From Paracoccus marcusii (GTDB lineage Bacteria > Pseudomonadota > Alphaproteobacteria > Rhodobacterales > Rhodobacteraceae), in contig NZ_CP117466.1 of assembly GCF_028621715.1 (NCBI RefSeq), positions 2,988,501 through 3,052,500 on the forward strand: a stretch of 64,000 nt of DNA. Direction: 5' to 3'. Position numbers and translations under genes: made by a program. Shown here piece after piece: positions 1-7,657 of the stretch; position 1 is the first letter of the stretch, and each line of letters opens with the position of its first letter. Below the pieces are notes generated by a model that was not told where the DNA came from, made no database searches, and was given only the letters and a program-made list of their open reading frames with translations.

Positions 1-302
1 TGCGCCATCCAGAAGGCAATGGGATAGCATACGGCAAAGGTCACCGCCGCCACCAGGCCGCTGGCCCAGATCGTCTTGAAGAAGATCGCGCGGTGCGTGG
101 GCTCTCCGGCAAGATAGAGGATGTTCGACAGCGTATAGGTGTCGTCCGGCCCCCCAAGCGCCGCGGGCGGCAGGTTCGGTCGCAGGGCATAGTCGATCAT
201 CATCAGGTTCGGGGCCAGGACCATCACGGCCAGCCAGAACAGGACAAGGATCAGGAAGATCGTCGAAAGCCCCGGTCCGAAACGGTTTTTCAGATCACCC
301 AT
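1..302 (-). CDS. ABC transporter permease, polyamine type (5' part only)
   Basis: Only the first 100 residues are inside the window; the gene runs off the left edge. The start is ATG at 302, overlapping the ATPase stop by 8 bases, the usual tight coupling in such operons. The N-terminus is a short cytoplasmic leader followed by a strong membrane segment (LSTIFLILVLFWLAVMVLAP), and a second hydrophobic segment begins near residue 83. This matches inner-membrane permeases of the PotB/PotH family, which form the channel with a second permease. With the binding protein and ATPase just upstream, the substrate is most likely spermidine, putrescine or a related cation; which one cannot be read from the sequence. 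Confidence 0.85.
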   Translation of the reverse strand, partial: MGDLKNRFGPGLSTIFLILVLFWLAVMVLAPNLMMIDYALRPNLPPAALGGPDDTYTLSNILYLAGEPTHRAIFFKTIWASGLVAAVTFAVCYPIAFWMA

Positions 303-1359
303 CGCCCAGCACCACCGCATGTCCCGCGTCGAACCCGAACCCCGCCCGGCTGCCCGGAACCGGCGCATCGGCCAGCCGCGTCGAGGGCACCGATGCCGTC
401 AGCGCCGTCCCGCCGTCGAACCGGCCGTGGACCAGCGCAAAGGAGCCTTCGAAATCGACGCGCTCGATCTGCGCCTGCAGGGGGTTTTGGCCGATACCGG
501 GCACCAGCGCCTCGGGGCGGACATAGATCGTGCCCTGCACGCCCGGCGCGGCACCCTGTCCCGCGCGACCGGTCAGCGGCCCCAGGTCGGTCTCGATCCG
601 GGCGGTGCCGGCCTGCACGTCGGTGATGCGGCCGGGAATGGCGTTCGTCTCGCCCACGAAGCGGGCCACGAAGGGCGTGGCGGGGTTGTCGTACAGCTCT
701 CGGGGCGTGGCGACCTGCTGCAAGAGACCCGCCGACATCACGGCGACGCGGTCGGACATGGCCAGCGCCTCGGACTGGTCGTGGGTGATATAGATGAAGG
801 TGACGCCCGTGCGCTTCTGGAGCGCGCGCAGTTCGGCGCGCATGTGCTGGCGCAGCTTCAGGTCCAGCGCGGACAGCGGTTCGTCCAGCAGCAGGACACC
901 CGGTTCCACGGCCAAGGCGCGGGCGATGGCCACGCGCTGACGCTGGCCGCCGGACAGTTCGCCCGGCATGCGGTCGCCGTATCCCTCCAGCGCGATCAGG
1001 CGCAGCAGGTCGTCTGCCTTGGCCCGGCGTTCGGCGCGGCCGACCCCGCGGGCCTCCAGGCCGAAGGCGATGTTGTCACGCACCGACATCAGCGGGAACA
1101 GGGCCAGCGACTGAAAGATCATCGCGGTCGGGCGCTGGTTGGGGCCCAGCCCCTTCATGTCCCGGTCGCCGATCAGCACGCGCCCCTCGGTCGGCTCTAT
1201 GAAGCCCGCGATCATGCGCAGGATCGTGGTCTTGCCGCAGCCCGACGGCCCCAGGATGGAGAAGAACTCTCCGGCCTCGACCTTGAAGCTGACATCGCTG
1301 ACGGCGCGGGTGGTGCCAAAAGTCATGCCGATGCCGGCAAGTTCGACCGAATGGGACAT
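295..1359 (-). CDS. ABC transporter ATP-binding protein, polyamine type (PotA/PotG-like)
   Basis: A 354-residue ATPase that powers the importer encoded around it. Visible motifs are Walker A GPSGCGKTT near residue 37, Q-loop region MIFQSLALFP, signature LSGGQRQRVAIARAL, Walker B LLLDEPLSALD and the H-loop YITHDQSEAL. The C-terminal third (after about residue 240) is a TOBE-type domain, as in PotA and PotG. The start is ATG at 1359 because a clean AGGAG lies just upstream; the open frame continues upstream only through the neighbouring gene. It sits between the binding protein and the permease in one operon. Confidence 0.95.
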   Translation of the reverse strand: MSHSVELAGIGMTFGTTRAVSDVSFKVEAGEFFSILGPSGCGKTTILRMIAGFIEPTEGRVLIGDRDMKGLGPNQRPTAMIFQSLALFPLMSVRDNIAFGLEARGVGRAERRAKADDLLRLIALEGYGDRMPGELSGGQRQRVAIARALAVEPGVLLLDEPLSALDLKLRQHMRAELRALQKRTGVTFIYITHDQSEALAMSDRVAVMSAGLLQQVATPRELYDNPATPFVARFVGETNAIPGRITDVQAGTARIETDLGPLTGRAGQGAAPGVQGTIYVRPEALVPGIGQNPLQAQIERVDFEGSFALVHGRFDGGTALTASVPSTRLADAPVPGSRAGFGFDAGHAVVLGDG

Positions 1360-1409
1360 TGTGTCTCCTGCAGGAGTTGGGGGGCGGCGAAAACCGCCCC
1401 CGGTTGGGT

Positions 1410-2528
1410 TCAGGCCGACAGGAAGCGGTCCTGATACTCGTTGCGCTTGGTGATGTACCAGCTTTCCTGGATCGGCCACCACCACAGTTTCTCCAGCGCG
1501 TCGCCCGGATAGGCGGCGGCGAAGAAGGCCTTGGCCTCGTCCGAGGTCAGCTGATCGGAGCCCACCGCGGTCGAGTTGATCTTGGTCGCGTTGGTGTACA
1601 TCGCGCCGGCCTCGGGCGTCAGGAACCAGTTGATGAAGGCATAGGCGCCGTCCAGGTTCGCCGCCCCCGTCGGGATCGACAGACCCTCCATCCAGGCCAG
1701 CGCGCCTTCCTTGGGCGCGATGAAGCCCACGGGCAGACCTTCGGACGCCAGGGCGGCCGCGGTCGAATCCCAGGTCTGGCCCACGGTGGCGCCGTTGACG
1801 CGGAACGCGCCCTGGGCCTCGTTCTCGTTGGTCCAGAACTGGATGATGTTGCCCTTGCGCGCGATGGCCTCGGCCAGGATCACGTCGAAGATCTCGATCT
1901 GCGCATCGGGATCGGTGAACGCATCCAGCAGCGGCCGCGGCAGCTTGCCCTCGGCCTCCAGCCACAGGCCCAGGCCGATCAGCGAGGAATGCCCGCGCAC
2001 GGTCGCCTGCGCGCCGTCCTTCCACAGATCGCCATAGGACGCGGTGCCGTATTCCAGCGGGTTCTGTTCGGTATCAAAGGCGATCGCCTCGGTGCCCCAG
2101 TCGGTCGGCACCTGGTACCGCTTGCCGTCCACGACCGCGCCCAGGTTGACCGAGTTCTCCCATGCACTGGGCAGGACCTTGGCGACCTCGATGCGCGATT
2201 CGTCCAGCGGCTGGATCAGGCCGAACTCGACATAGTTCGGGACGCGGTCGACGGTCGGCCAGATCAGGTCGAACCCGGCGCCGTTGTTGGCACGCAGCTG
2301 GTTCAGCAGCTCGTCGTTGGTGCCATAGGGGGTGAAATTCGGGGTGATGCCCGTGGCCTCCTGAAAGGCGCCCAGGATCTCGTCGTTCAGATAGCCGGCC
2401 CAGGCAAAGATGTTCACCTGCCCCGCACCCTGCGCCATGGCGCCGCGCGCCAGATAGGGAGAGGCCAGTGCCACGCCAGCCGTGGCCGCAGCCCCGCGCA
2501 GAAGGCCGCGTCGGTCGATCCGTGTCAT
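1410..2528 (-). CDS. Extracellular polyamine-type binding protein (PotD/PotF-like)
   Basis: A 372-residue periplasmic substrate-binding protein. It begins with a Tat-like leader (MTRIDRRGLLRGAAATAGVA) ending in a likely cleavage site after GAMAQG, so it is probably exported folded by the Tat system encoded at 52.7-54.3 kb. The mature part shows the family pattern VNIFAWAGYLND, DLIWPTVDRVPNY, YQVPTDWGTEAIAFD and the late AGAMYTNATKINSTAVG stretch. The start is ATG at 2528 with GGAGGATC upstream; the frame remains open upstream but without a signal peptide in the right place. First gene of the importer operon. Confidence 0.92.
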   Translation of the reverse strand: MTRIDRRGLLRGAAATAGVALASPYLARGAMAQGAGQVNIFAWAGYLNDEILGAFQEATGITPNFTPYGTNDELLNQLRANNGAGFDLIWPTVDRVPNYVEFGLIQPLDESRIEVAKVLPSAWENSVNLGAVVDGKRYQVPTDWGTEAIAFDTEQNPLEYGTASYGDLWKDGAQATVRGHSSLIGLGLWLEAEGKLPRPLLDAFTDPDAQIEIFDVILAEAIARKGNIIQFWTNENEAQGAFRVNGATVGQTWDSTAAALASEGLPVGFIAPKEGALAWMEGLSIPTGAANLDGAYAFINWFLTPEAGAMYTNATKINSTAVGSDQLTSDEAKAFFAAAYPGDALEKLWWWPIQESWYITKRNEYQDRFLSA

Positions 2529-2580
2529 AGAAAGATCCTCCATGTCGTTGTCACTCAGCCGTTTCCCGTTATCGGGCATG

Positions 2581-2600
2581 CGTGTCGATAAAATGACACG
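2581..2600. promoter_or_regulatory. Candidate operator upstream of the polyamine ABC operon
   Basis: A 20-base palindrome with perfect 6-base arms CGTGTC and GACACG around an AT-rich centre, about 53-72 bases upstream of the binding-protein start. Size and position suit a dimeric repressor. No regulator gene is adjacent, so the protein is unknown. Confidence 0.35.
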
Positions 2601-2686
2601 ACGCCAAGGGCTTTGGCTTGGCCCGCAGCCTAGACCGGGGCCGCGCCAAGGCAAAGTGTCTTCTTGGTCAGCCCGTCGCGGCATGG

Positions 2687-2717
2687 AAAAAGGGCCGTCC
2701 CGGACGGGACGGCCCTT
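2687..2717 (-). terminator. Rho-independent terminator of the 2739-3740 gene
   Basis: Read on the minus strand it is an 11-base perfect stem (AGGGCCGTCCC and its complement) with a 4-base loop, followed by a run of T. It begins about 20 bases after the stop codon of the exported PepSY-like protein. Confidence 0.85.
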
Positions 2718-2738
2718 GCGGCGCAGCCGACGCCGCGA

Positions 2739-3740
2739 TCAGCGGGCGGTTTCGCGCACCAGCTGGCCCTGCGGGTCCAGTTCCAGAGTGACGGTCTCCC
2801 CGTCGGGATTGGTCGCGTCCAGCAGGACGCGCGGCCCTTCCTGGCGCATCAGGCCGAACGCGCTGTAGCCCGCCTGCGTCAGGCGCTGGTTTGCCGCGAC
2901 GGTGTCGAACTGCGGCGCGGGGGGCATGTCGCCGCGCGGACCGTCACCCCGGGGGCCTTCGGCACGCGGGCCATCACCCCGGGGGCCTTCGGCGCGCGGG
3001 CCGTCGCCGCGGGGACCATCGCCGTGGGGGCCGTCACCCCGCGAGCCGTGTCCGCGCGGGCCGCGATCATGGTCACGCCCGCCGCGGCGGTCGTCGTCGC
3101 GGCCGAACCGCAGGACGGCCCCCGCCTCGTCAAAGGCCGCGCGCATGTCCTGGCCGCCGGTATCCTCGCCCTTGACCTCGAAGCGGCCGTATTCGGCCTT
3201 GATCTCCTCGATCATGCCGAACTGGGCCATGACCTCGTTGCCGCGCACGGCCTGCGGCAGGATCGCGTCGATGATCGGCTGCGGCAGGGCGGTGTCGTCG
3301 GTCTCGATCTCGATCAGGGTATTGTCGGGGGCGAACTTGACCTCGACCTCGGCGCCGCTTTCCTGCCAGCCCTTGATCTCCAGATGGCGCGGGGTCTGCT
3401 TGATCTCCTCATAGCGGGTGAACAGCGCCATCGCGGGCGTGCCGCGGATCTCGCCGGGCAGTGCGGCGTCGATCAGCGGGGCGGGCAGGCTGCCGTCGTC
3501 GGCCTCGATCTTGATCAGGTTGCCGGCCATGTCGAACTCGGCCTCGATCTGGGTGCCGTCGGGCAGATAGCCCTCGTATTCGCGCTGGCCGTCGCGCTTG
3601 GTCTCGAAGCTGATGCGGTCAAGGTCCAGGCCCTGCAGCATGGCGGGCAGCTCGACGCCGGGGGTCTGGGCGGCTGCGGGGACGGTCCCGGCCACGACGG
3701 CGATCAGGGCGGCGGTGGATGCAAGATGCTTGCGGGTCAT
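2739..3740 (-). CDS. Exported PepSY-like protein with GPRGD repeat tract
   Basis: A 333-residue secreted protein of unknown function. A typical signal peptide (MTRKHLASTAALIAVVAGTV, cleavage after AAAQ) is followed by three similar units, each a strand-rich segment of the form GxEVEVKFAPDNTLIEIETDD followed by LPxPxIDAxLP. These resemble PepSY-type or YxeI/PepSY-like modules that bind or inhibit peptidases. Residues about 220-270 are a low-complexity tract of five-residue units (GPRGD, GPRAE, GPHGD) encoded by near-identical 15-base repeats around 2935-3065. A further PepSY-like unit (RLTQAGYSAFGLMRQEGPRV) closes the protein. It is divergent from a second PepSY gene and a two-component system. 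The start ATG at 3740 has GGAGTGTC before it. Confidence 0.75.
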   Translation of the reverse strand: MTRKHLASTAALIAVVAGTVPAAAQTPGVELPAMLQGLDLDRISFETKRDGQREYEGYLPDGTQIEAEFDMAGNLIKIEADDGSLPAPLIDAALPGEIRGTPAMALFTRYEEIKQTPRHLEIKGWQESGAEVEVKFAPDNTLIEIETDDTALPQPIIDAILPQAVRGNEVMAQFGMIEEIKAEYGRFEVKGEDTGGQDMRAAFDEAGAVLRFGRDDDRRGGRDHDRGPRGHGSRGDGPHGDGPRGDGPRAEGPRGDGPRAEGPRGDGPRGDMPPAPQFDTVAANQRLTQAGYSAFGLMRQEGPRVLLDATNPDGETVTLELDPQGQLVRETAR

Positions 3741-3872
3741 GTGACACTCCTTTGGGTCGATGTCGGCCGGCGGGTCCGGCCTTCTGCGAATCGTTTCTAG
3801 CCCAATGCAACCGAACGGATCGCCAATGCGCCGTTTGGTTTCCATTTCCCCCGGACAGGGCATAGTGGCCCC

Positions 3873-4229
3873 ATGACACGTGCCCCGAATCCTCTGATCC
3901 TGGTCTTGGCCCTGATGGCGCCGCTGGCGGCCCTGCCTCAGCCAGCTCCCCCGCCGGACCCCTGGGCCACCAGCTTTCAGCCGCAACCGTTCCACCGCAT
4001 GGCCGAGGCGGTCACCGCGCGCTATGACGGCCGCCTGGTCGCGGCCGAGACGCGCCCGCCCCGCCCCGCCGAACGCGCCGCGGGGGTCGAGCTGATCTAT
4101 GAGTTCCGCCTGCTGACCACGCAGCGCAACATCCTCAATATCCGCGTGGACGCCCGCACCGGGCGTTTCCTGGAAGTGGCCGGACGCGGCCAGCTGGAGG
4201 CGCGCCGCGCGCCCCGCACCCAAGACTGA
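3873..4229 (+). CDS. Small exported PepSY-domain protein
   Basis: A 118-residue protein with an N-terminal signal peptide (ILVLALMAPLAALPQPA) and a single PepSY-type module: PFHRMAEAVTARYDGRLVAAE, then LIYEFRLLTTQRNILNIRVD and ARTGRFLEVAGRG. Such proteins act in the periplasm, and genes for them often precede two-component systems. Here the stop is 10 bases before the response-regulator ATG, so it is probably the first gene of that operon and may tune the sensor kinase. The start ATG at 3873 lacks a strong ribosome site. Confidence 0.8.
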   Translation: MTRAPNPLILVLALMAPLAALPQPAPPPDPWATSFQPQPFHRMAEAVTARYDGRLVAAETRPPRPAERAAGVELIYEFRLLTTQRNILNIRVDARTGRFLEVAGRGQLEARRAPRTQD

Positions 4230-4239
4230 AGGACCTGAC

Positions 4240-4899
4240 ATGCGCGCCCTGATCGTCGAGGACGACCCCCTGCTGGCCGACCAGCTGTCCCAGGCCATGA
4301 TCCAGGCCGGCTTCGTAACCGATATCGCCCCAGACGGCACCCAGGGAGAGTTCCTGGGCGCCACCGAAAGCTATGACGTGGCCGTGCTGGACCTGGGCCT
4401 GCCCGGCCTGCCCGGCATCGAGGTCCTGACCCGCTGGCGCGACCAGGGCATCGCCATGCCGGTCCTGATCCTGACCGCGCGCGGCGACTGGACCGACAAG
4501 GTGGCGGGCTTTCGCGCGGGCGCCGACGATTACGCCGTCAAGCCCTTCCGCCTGGACGAGGTCGTGCTGCGCGCCCAGACCCTGATCCGCCGTGCCGCGG
4601 GCCATGCGCGCCCGCAGATCGCGGCCGGGCGGCTGCAGCTGGACGGCCAGCTGGGCGTCATCACCCTGGACGGGATGGCGCTGCGGCTGACGGCGTTTGA
4701 ACAGCGCATCATGACCTATCTGATCACCCATCAGGACCGCGTCATCAGCCGGACCGAACTGTCCGAACACCTCTACGAGGCCGAGACGGACCGCGACTTC
4801 AAGTCGATCGAGGTCGTCATCGGCCGCCTGCGCAAGAAGGTCGGCGACGGCATCATCGAGACCCGCCGCGGCGAGGGCTATGTCCTGAGGTCGGCGTGA
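4240..4899 (+). CDS. OmpR/PhoP-family response regulator
   Basis: 219 residues. The receiver domain covers residues 1-115 with acidic pair E7/D8-D9, phosphoacceptor Asp51 (VLDLGLPGLPG), Thr near 79 and Lys near 101 (DDYAVKPF). A winged-helix DNA-binding domain fills residues 125-219, with TAFEQRIMTYLITHQDRVIS and the recognition-helix pattern KSIEVVIGRLRKKVG. The stop overlaps the kinase start by GTGA, so both are made together. The layout with an upstream PepSY gene is that of PhoPQ-like or CzcRS-like systems; the signal is unknown. Confidence 0.95.
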   Translation: MRALIVEDDPLLADQLSQAMIQAGFVTDIAPDGTQGEFLGATESYDVAVLDLGLPGLPGIEVLTRWRDQGIAMPVLILTARGDWTDKVAGFRAGADDYAVKPFRLDEVVLRAQTLIRRAAGHARPQIAAGRLQLDGQLGVITLDGMALRLTAFEQRIMTYLITHQDRVISRTELSEHLYEAETDRDFKSIEVVIGRLRKKVGDGIIETRRGEGYVLRSA

Positions 4900-6194
4900 C
4901 GCGGTCGATCCGCGGCCGGCTGCTGCTGCTGGCGGCGGTCTGGCTGACGGCGGCGCTGCTGGGGGCATTCCTGCTGATCGCGCAGCTGCTGGAGGATTTC
5001 GTCACCGACCGGTTCGACGCCGAGACGCTGGCCATCGCCGACAGCCTGATCGGCCAGCTGGAGGTCGACGACGACCGGGTCGAACTGGACGACACGCCGC
5101 TGGACGTGCGCTTCACCCTGCCGCTGTCGGGGTGGTACTGGCAGGTCATGGCGGGGGATGCGACGGTGGCGCGATCTCCGTCGCTGCTGGACGGGCAGTT
5201 GACCGGGCCCGCGGGCGATCTGACCGGCGCGACGGGCCGCGACGCCGATGCGGCGGGCCTGCGCATCCTGCGCCGAGAGCTGACCATTCCCGACAGCGAC
5301 GCCCTGATCGCGGTCACCGTGACCGCCCCCCTGGCCGAGATCGAGGGCAGCCTGGCGCAGATCGTGCGCCCGTTGGCGGTCGCGCTGGTGGTGCTGGGGC
5401 TGGGTCTGGCCGCCGCCAGCGTGATCCAGGTGACGCTTGGCCTGCGCAGTCTGGACCGCCTGCGCGCCGATCTGGCCCGCGTGCGCGCGGGCGACAGCGA
5501 CCGGCTGGCCCGCCCCGACGTGTCCGAACTGCGCCCCCTGGCGTCAGAGATCAACGCGGCGCTGGATCAGAACGCGGCCCTTCTGACCCGGTCGCGCCAG
5601 CATCTGGGGAACCTGGCCCATTCGCTGAAGACGCCGCTGGCGGCCCTGTCGAACGAGCTGCCGCCCGATCATCAGGGCCAGGCCCTGATCACGCGGATGG
5701 ATCGCCTGATCGGCTGGCACCTGCGCCGCGCGCGTCAGGCCGGGCCGCGCCTGCTGGGGCAGCGGACCCCGGTCGCGCCGGTCGTCGACGACATCCTGCT
5801 GGTGCTGCGCTGGCCCTTGGCCGACCGCGGCATGACCGCCGATGTCGATTGCCCCCCGGACGCGGCCTTTCCCGGCGAACGCCAGGACCTGGAGGAGATG
5901 ATCGGCAACCTGTCCGAGAATGCCGCCAAATGGGGGCGCACGCGCCTGCGCATCACCGTGCGCACCCCGCCGGACCGCCTGATCCTGCGGATCGAGGATG
6001 ACGGTCCCGGCCTGCCCCCCGACCAGGCGCCCCTTGCCCTGATGCGCGGCGCGCGGCTGGACGAACTGGGCGCCCCCGGCGCGGGGCTGGGCCTGGCCAT
6101 CGTGGCCGATCTGGCGGCGCTGCATGGCGGCGAATTGCGGCTGGAACGGTCCGATCTGGGCGGTCTGGCCGCCGTTCTGGATCTGCCTGCCTGA
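4896..6194 (+). CDS. Sensor histidine kinase
   Basis: 432 residues starting at GTG 4896. Two membrane segments (LLLLAAVWLTAALLGAFLLI near residue 9 and VRPLAVALVVLGLGLAAASV near residue 157) enclose a periplasmic domain of about 125 residues that is rich in Asp. A HAMP region follows, then a dimerisation/phosphoacceptor helix with His242 in NLAHSLKTPLAAL, an N-box NLSENAAKWG, G1 box EDDGPGLPPDQ and G2 box GAGLGLAIVADLAALHGG. The SLKTP variant and domain order resemble PhoQ-like kinases. Partner of the regulator directly upstream. Confidence 0.93.
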   Translation: MTRSIRGRLLLLAAVWLTAALLGAFLLIAQLLEDFVTDRFDAETLAIADSLIGQLEVDDDRVELDDTPLDVRFTLPLSGWYWQVMAGDATVARSPSLLDGQLTGPAGDLTGATGRDADAAGLRILRRELTIPDSDALIAVTVTAPLAEIEGSLAQIVRPLAVALVVLGLGLAAASVIQVTLGLRSLDRLRADLARVRAGDSDRLARPDVSELRPLASEINAALDQNAALLTRSRQHLGNLAHSLKTPLAALSNELPPDHQGQALITRMDRLIGWHLRRARQAGPRLLGQRTPVAPVVDDILLVLRWPLADRGMTADVDCPPDAAFPGERQDLEEMIGNLSENAAKWGRTRLRITVRTPPDRLILRIEDDGPGLPPDQAPLALMRGARLDELGAPGAGLGLAIVADLAALHGGELRLERSDLGGLAAVLDLPA

Positions 6195-6200
6195 AATTTC

Positions 6201-6239
6201 CGCAAAGCTTTGCGGCCCATATTTTACCATTTGATAAAA
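6201..6239. promoter_or_regulatory. Two palindromes between the kinase gene and preT
   Basis: 6201-6214 is a perfect 14-base palindrome (CGCAAAG and its complement), seven bases after the kinase stop. 6222-6239 is an 18-base near-palindrome, TTTTACCA-TT-TGATAAAA, with one mismatched pair, centred about 60 bases before the preT ATG. The second has the ACCA-NN-TGrT core layout known from RutR-type pyrimidine regulators, which makes it a candidate operator for preTA. Confidence 0.45.
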
Positions 6240-6291
6240 AAATGGACCTGTGTCAGCCTGATTTCACCAACAGGTGAGCCAGGAGACGAAA

Positions 6292-7647
6292 ATGTCCCAA
6301 GCGAGATTAAGCCCCGGCGTGGTGCCGGGACGACTGACCCCCGACCAGCTGGCGGCGAACTTCGTCGATGTCGCCCCGCCGCTGGACCGCCACGAGGCGC
6401 ATGTGGCCGCCGACCGGTGCTATTTCTGCCATGACGCGCCCTGCATCACGGCCTGCCCGACCAGCATCGACATCCCGCTGTTCATCCGCCAGATCGCGAC
6501 CGACACGCCGGATGCGGCGGCGATGACGATCTTTCACGCCAACATCTTGGGCGGCATGTGCGCCCGTGTCTGCCCCACGGAACAGCTGTGCGAGGGTGCC
6601 TGCGTGCGCATGGAGGCCGAGGGCAAGCCGGTCGAGATCGGTGCGCTGCAGCGTTACGCGACCGACGGGCTGATGGCGCAAGGGTCGCACCCCTTCAAGC
6701 GCGCCGCCCCCACGGGCAAGCGCGTGGCCGTGGTCGGCGCGGGCCCTGCGGGTCTGGCCTGCGCGCATCGTCTGGCCGCCAAGGGCCATGATGTGGTGAT
6801 CTTCGAGGCGCGGCCCAAGCCGGGGGGCCTGAACGAATACGGCATCGCCAGCTACAAGGCCGTGGACGGCTTCGCCCAGGCCGAGGTCGATTGGCTGATG
6901 GGCATCGGCGGGATCGAGCTGCGCCACGACCAGGCGATCGGCCGCGACATCACCATGGCTGCGCTGCAGTCCGAATACGATGCAGTGTTCCTGGGCATGG
7001 GCCTGGGCGGCGTGAACGCGCTGCGCGCAGACGGCGAGGACCGCACGCATGTGCTGGACGCCGTCAGCTTCATCCGCGACCTGCGCCAGGCCAGCGATCT
7101 GGGCACCCTGCCCGTCGGCCGCGACGTGGTGGTGATCGGCGGCGGCATGACCGCCGTGGATGCCGCCGTACAGGCCCGCCTGCTGGGCGCCGAGAACGTC
7201 AGCATCGTCTATCGCCGCGGTCAGGACCGCATGGGCGCCAGCCGCCATGAACAGGACCACGCGACCGCCAGCGGCGTGCGGATCATCTGCAATGCGGCGC
7301 CCCTGGCGGTCCATGGCAACGGCGCGGTGACCGAGGTCGAGTTCGCCTATACCCGCGCCGAGCCCGACGGGCTGGTCCTGACCGAGGACCGCTTCCGGCT
7401 GAAGGCCGACCAGGTCTTCCGCGCCATCGGCCAGCGCCTGGAGGGCGCGCCCGAGGGGCTGGAGCTGGCGGGCGGCAAGATCCTGGTGACCGGGCCGGGC
7501 CGCACGACGCTGGACGGGGTCTGGGCCGGGGGCGATTGCGCATCCGGCGGCGACGACCTGACCGTGACCGCGGTGGCCGAAGGCCGCGACGCGGCAGAAG
7601 ACATCGACGCCCGGCTGACCGGACGTCCCGTCGAAATCCCCGGCTGA
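6292..7647 (+). CDS. preT: NAD-dependent dihydropyrimidine dehydrogenase subunit PreT
   Basis: 451 residues, the flavin-containing electron-input subunit that takes electrons from NAD(P)H for reduction of uracil and thymine. The N-terminal iron-sulfur domain shows CYFCHDAPCITACPTSIDIP and CARVCPTEQLCEGACVR. A first dinucleotide fold carries VVGAGPAGLACAHRLAAKGH (FAD) and a second VVIGGGMTAVDAAVQARLLG (NAD(P)), with the closing GVWAGGDCASGGDDLT pattern. The start is ATG 6292, preceded by AGGAGA; a GTG 18 bases upstream is in frame but weaker. preA follows after 10 bases. No DHPase or beta-ureidopropionase gene is adjacent in the window. Confidence 0.93.
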   Translation: MSQARLSPGVVPGRLTPDQLAANFVDVAPPLDRHEAHVAADRCYFCHDAPCITACPTSIDIPLFIRQIATDTPDAAAMTIFHANILGGMCARVCPTEQLCEGACVRMEAEGKPVEIGALQRYATDGLMAQGSHPFKRAAPTGKRVAVVGAGPAGLACAHRLAAKGHDVVIFEARPKPGGLNEYGIASYKAVDGFAQAEVDWLMGIGGIELRHDQAIGRDITMAALQSEYDAVFLGMGLGGVNALRADGEDRTHVLDAVSFIRDLRQASDLGTLPVGRDVVVIGGGMTAVDAAVQARLLGAENVSIVYRRGQDRMGASRHEQDHATASGVRIICNAAPLAVHGNGAVTEVEFAYTRAEPDGLVLTEDRFRLKADQVFRAIGQRLEGAPEGLELAGGKILVTGPGRTTLDGVWAGGDCASGGDDLTVTAVAEGRDAAEDIDARLTGRPVEIPG

Positions 7648-7657
7648 GGACGAACCC

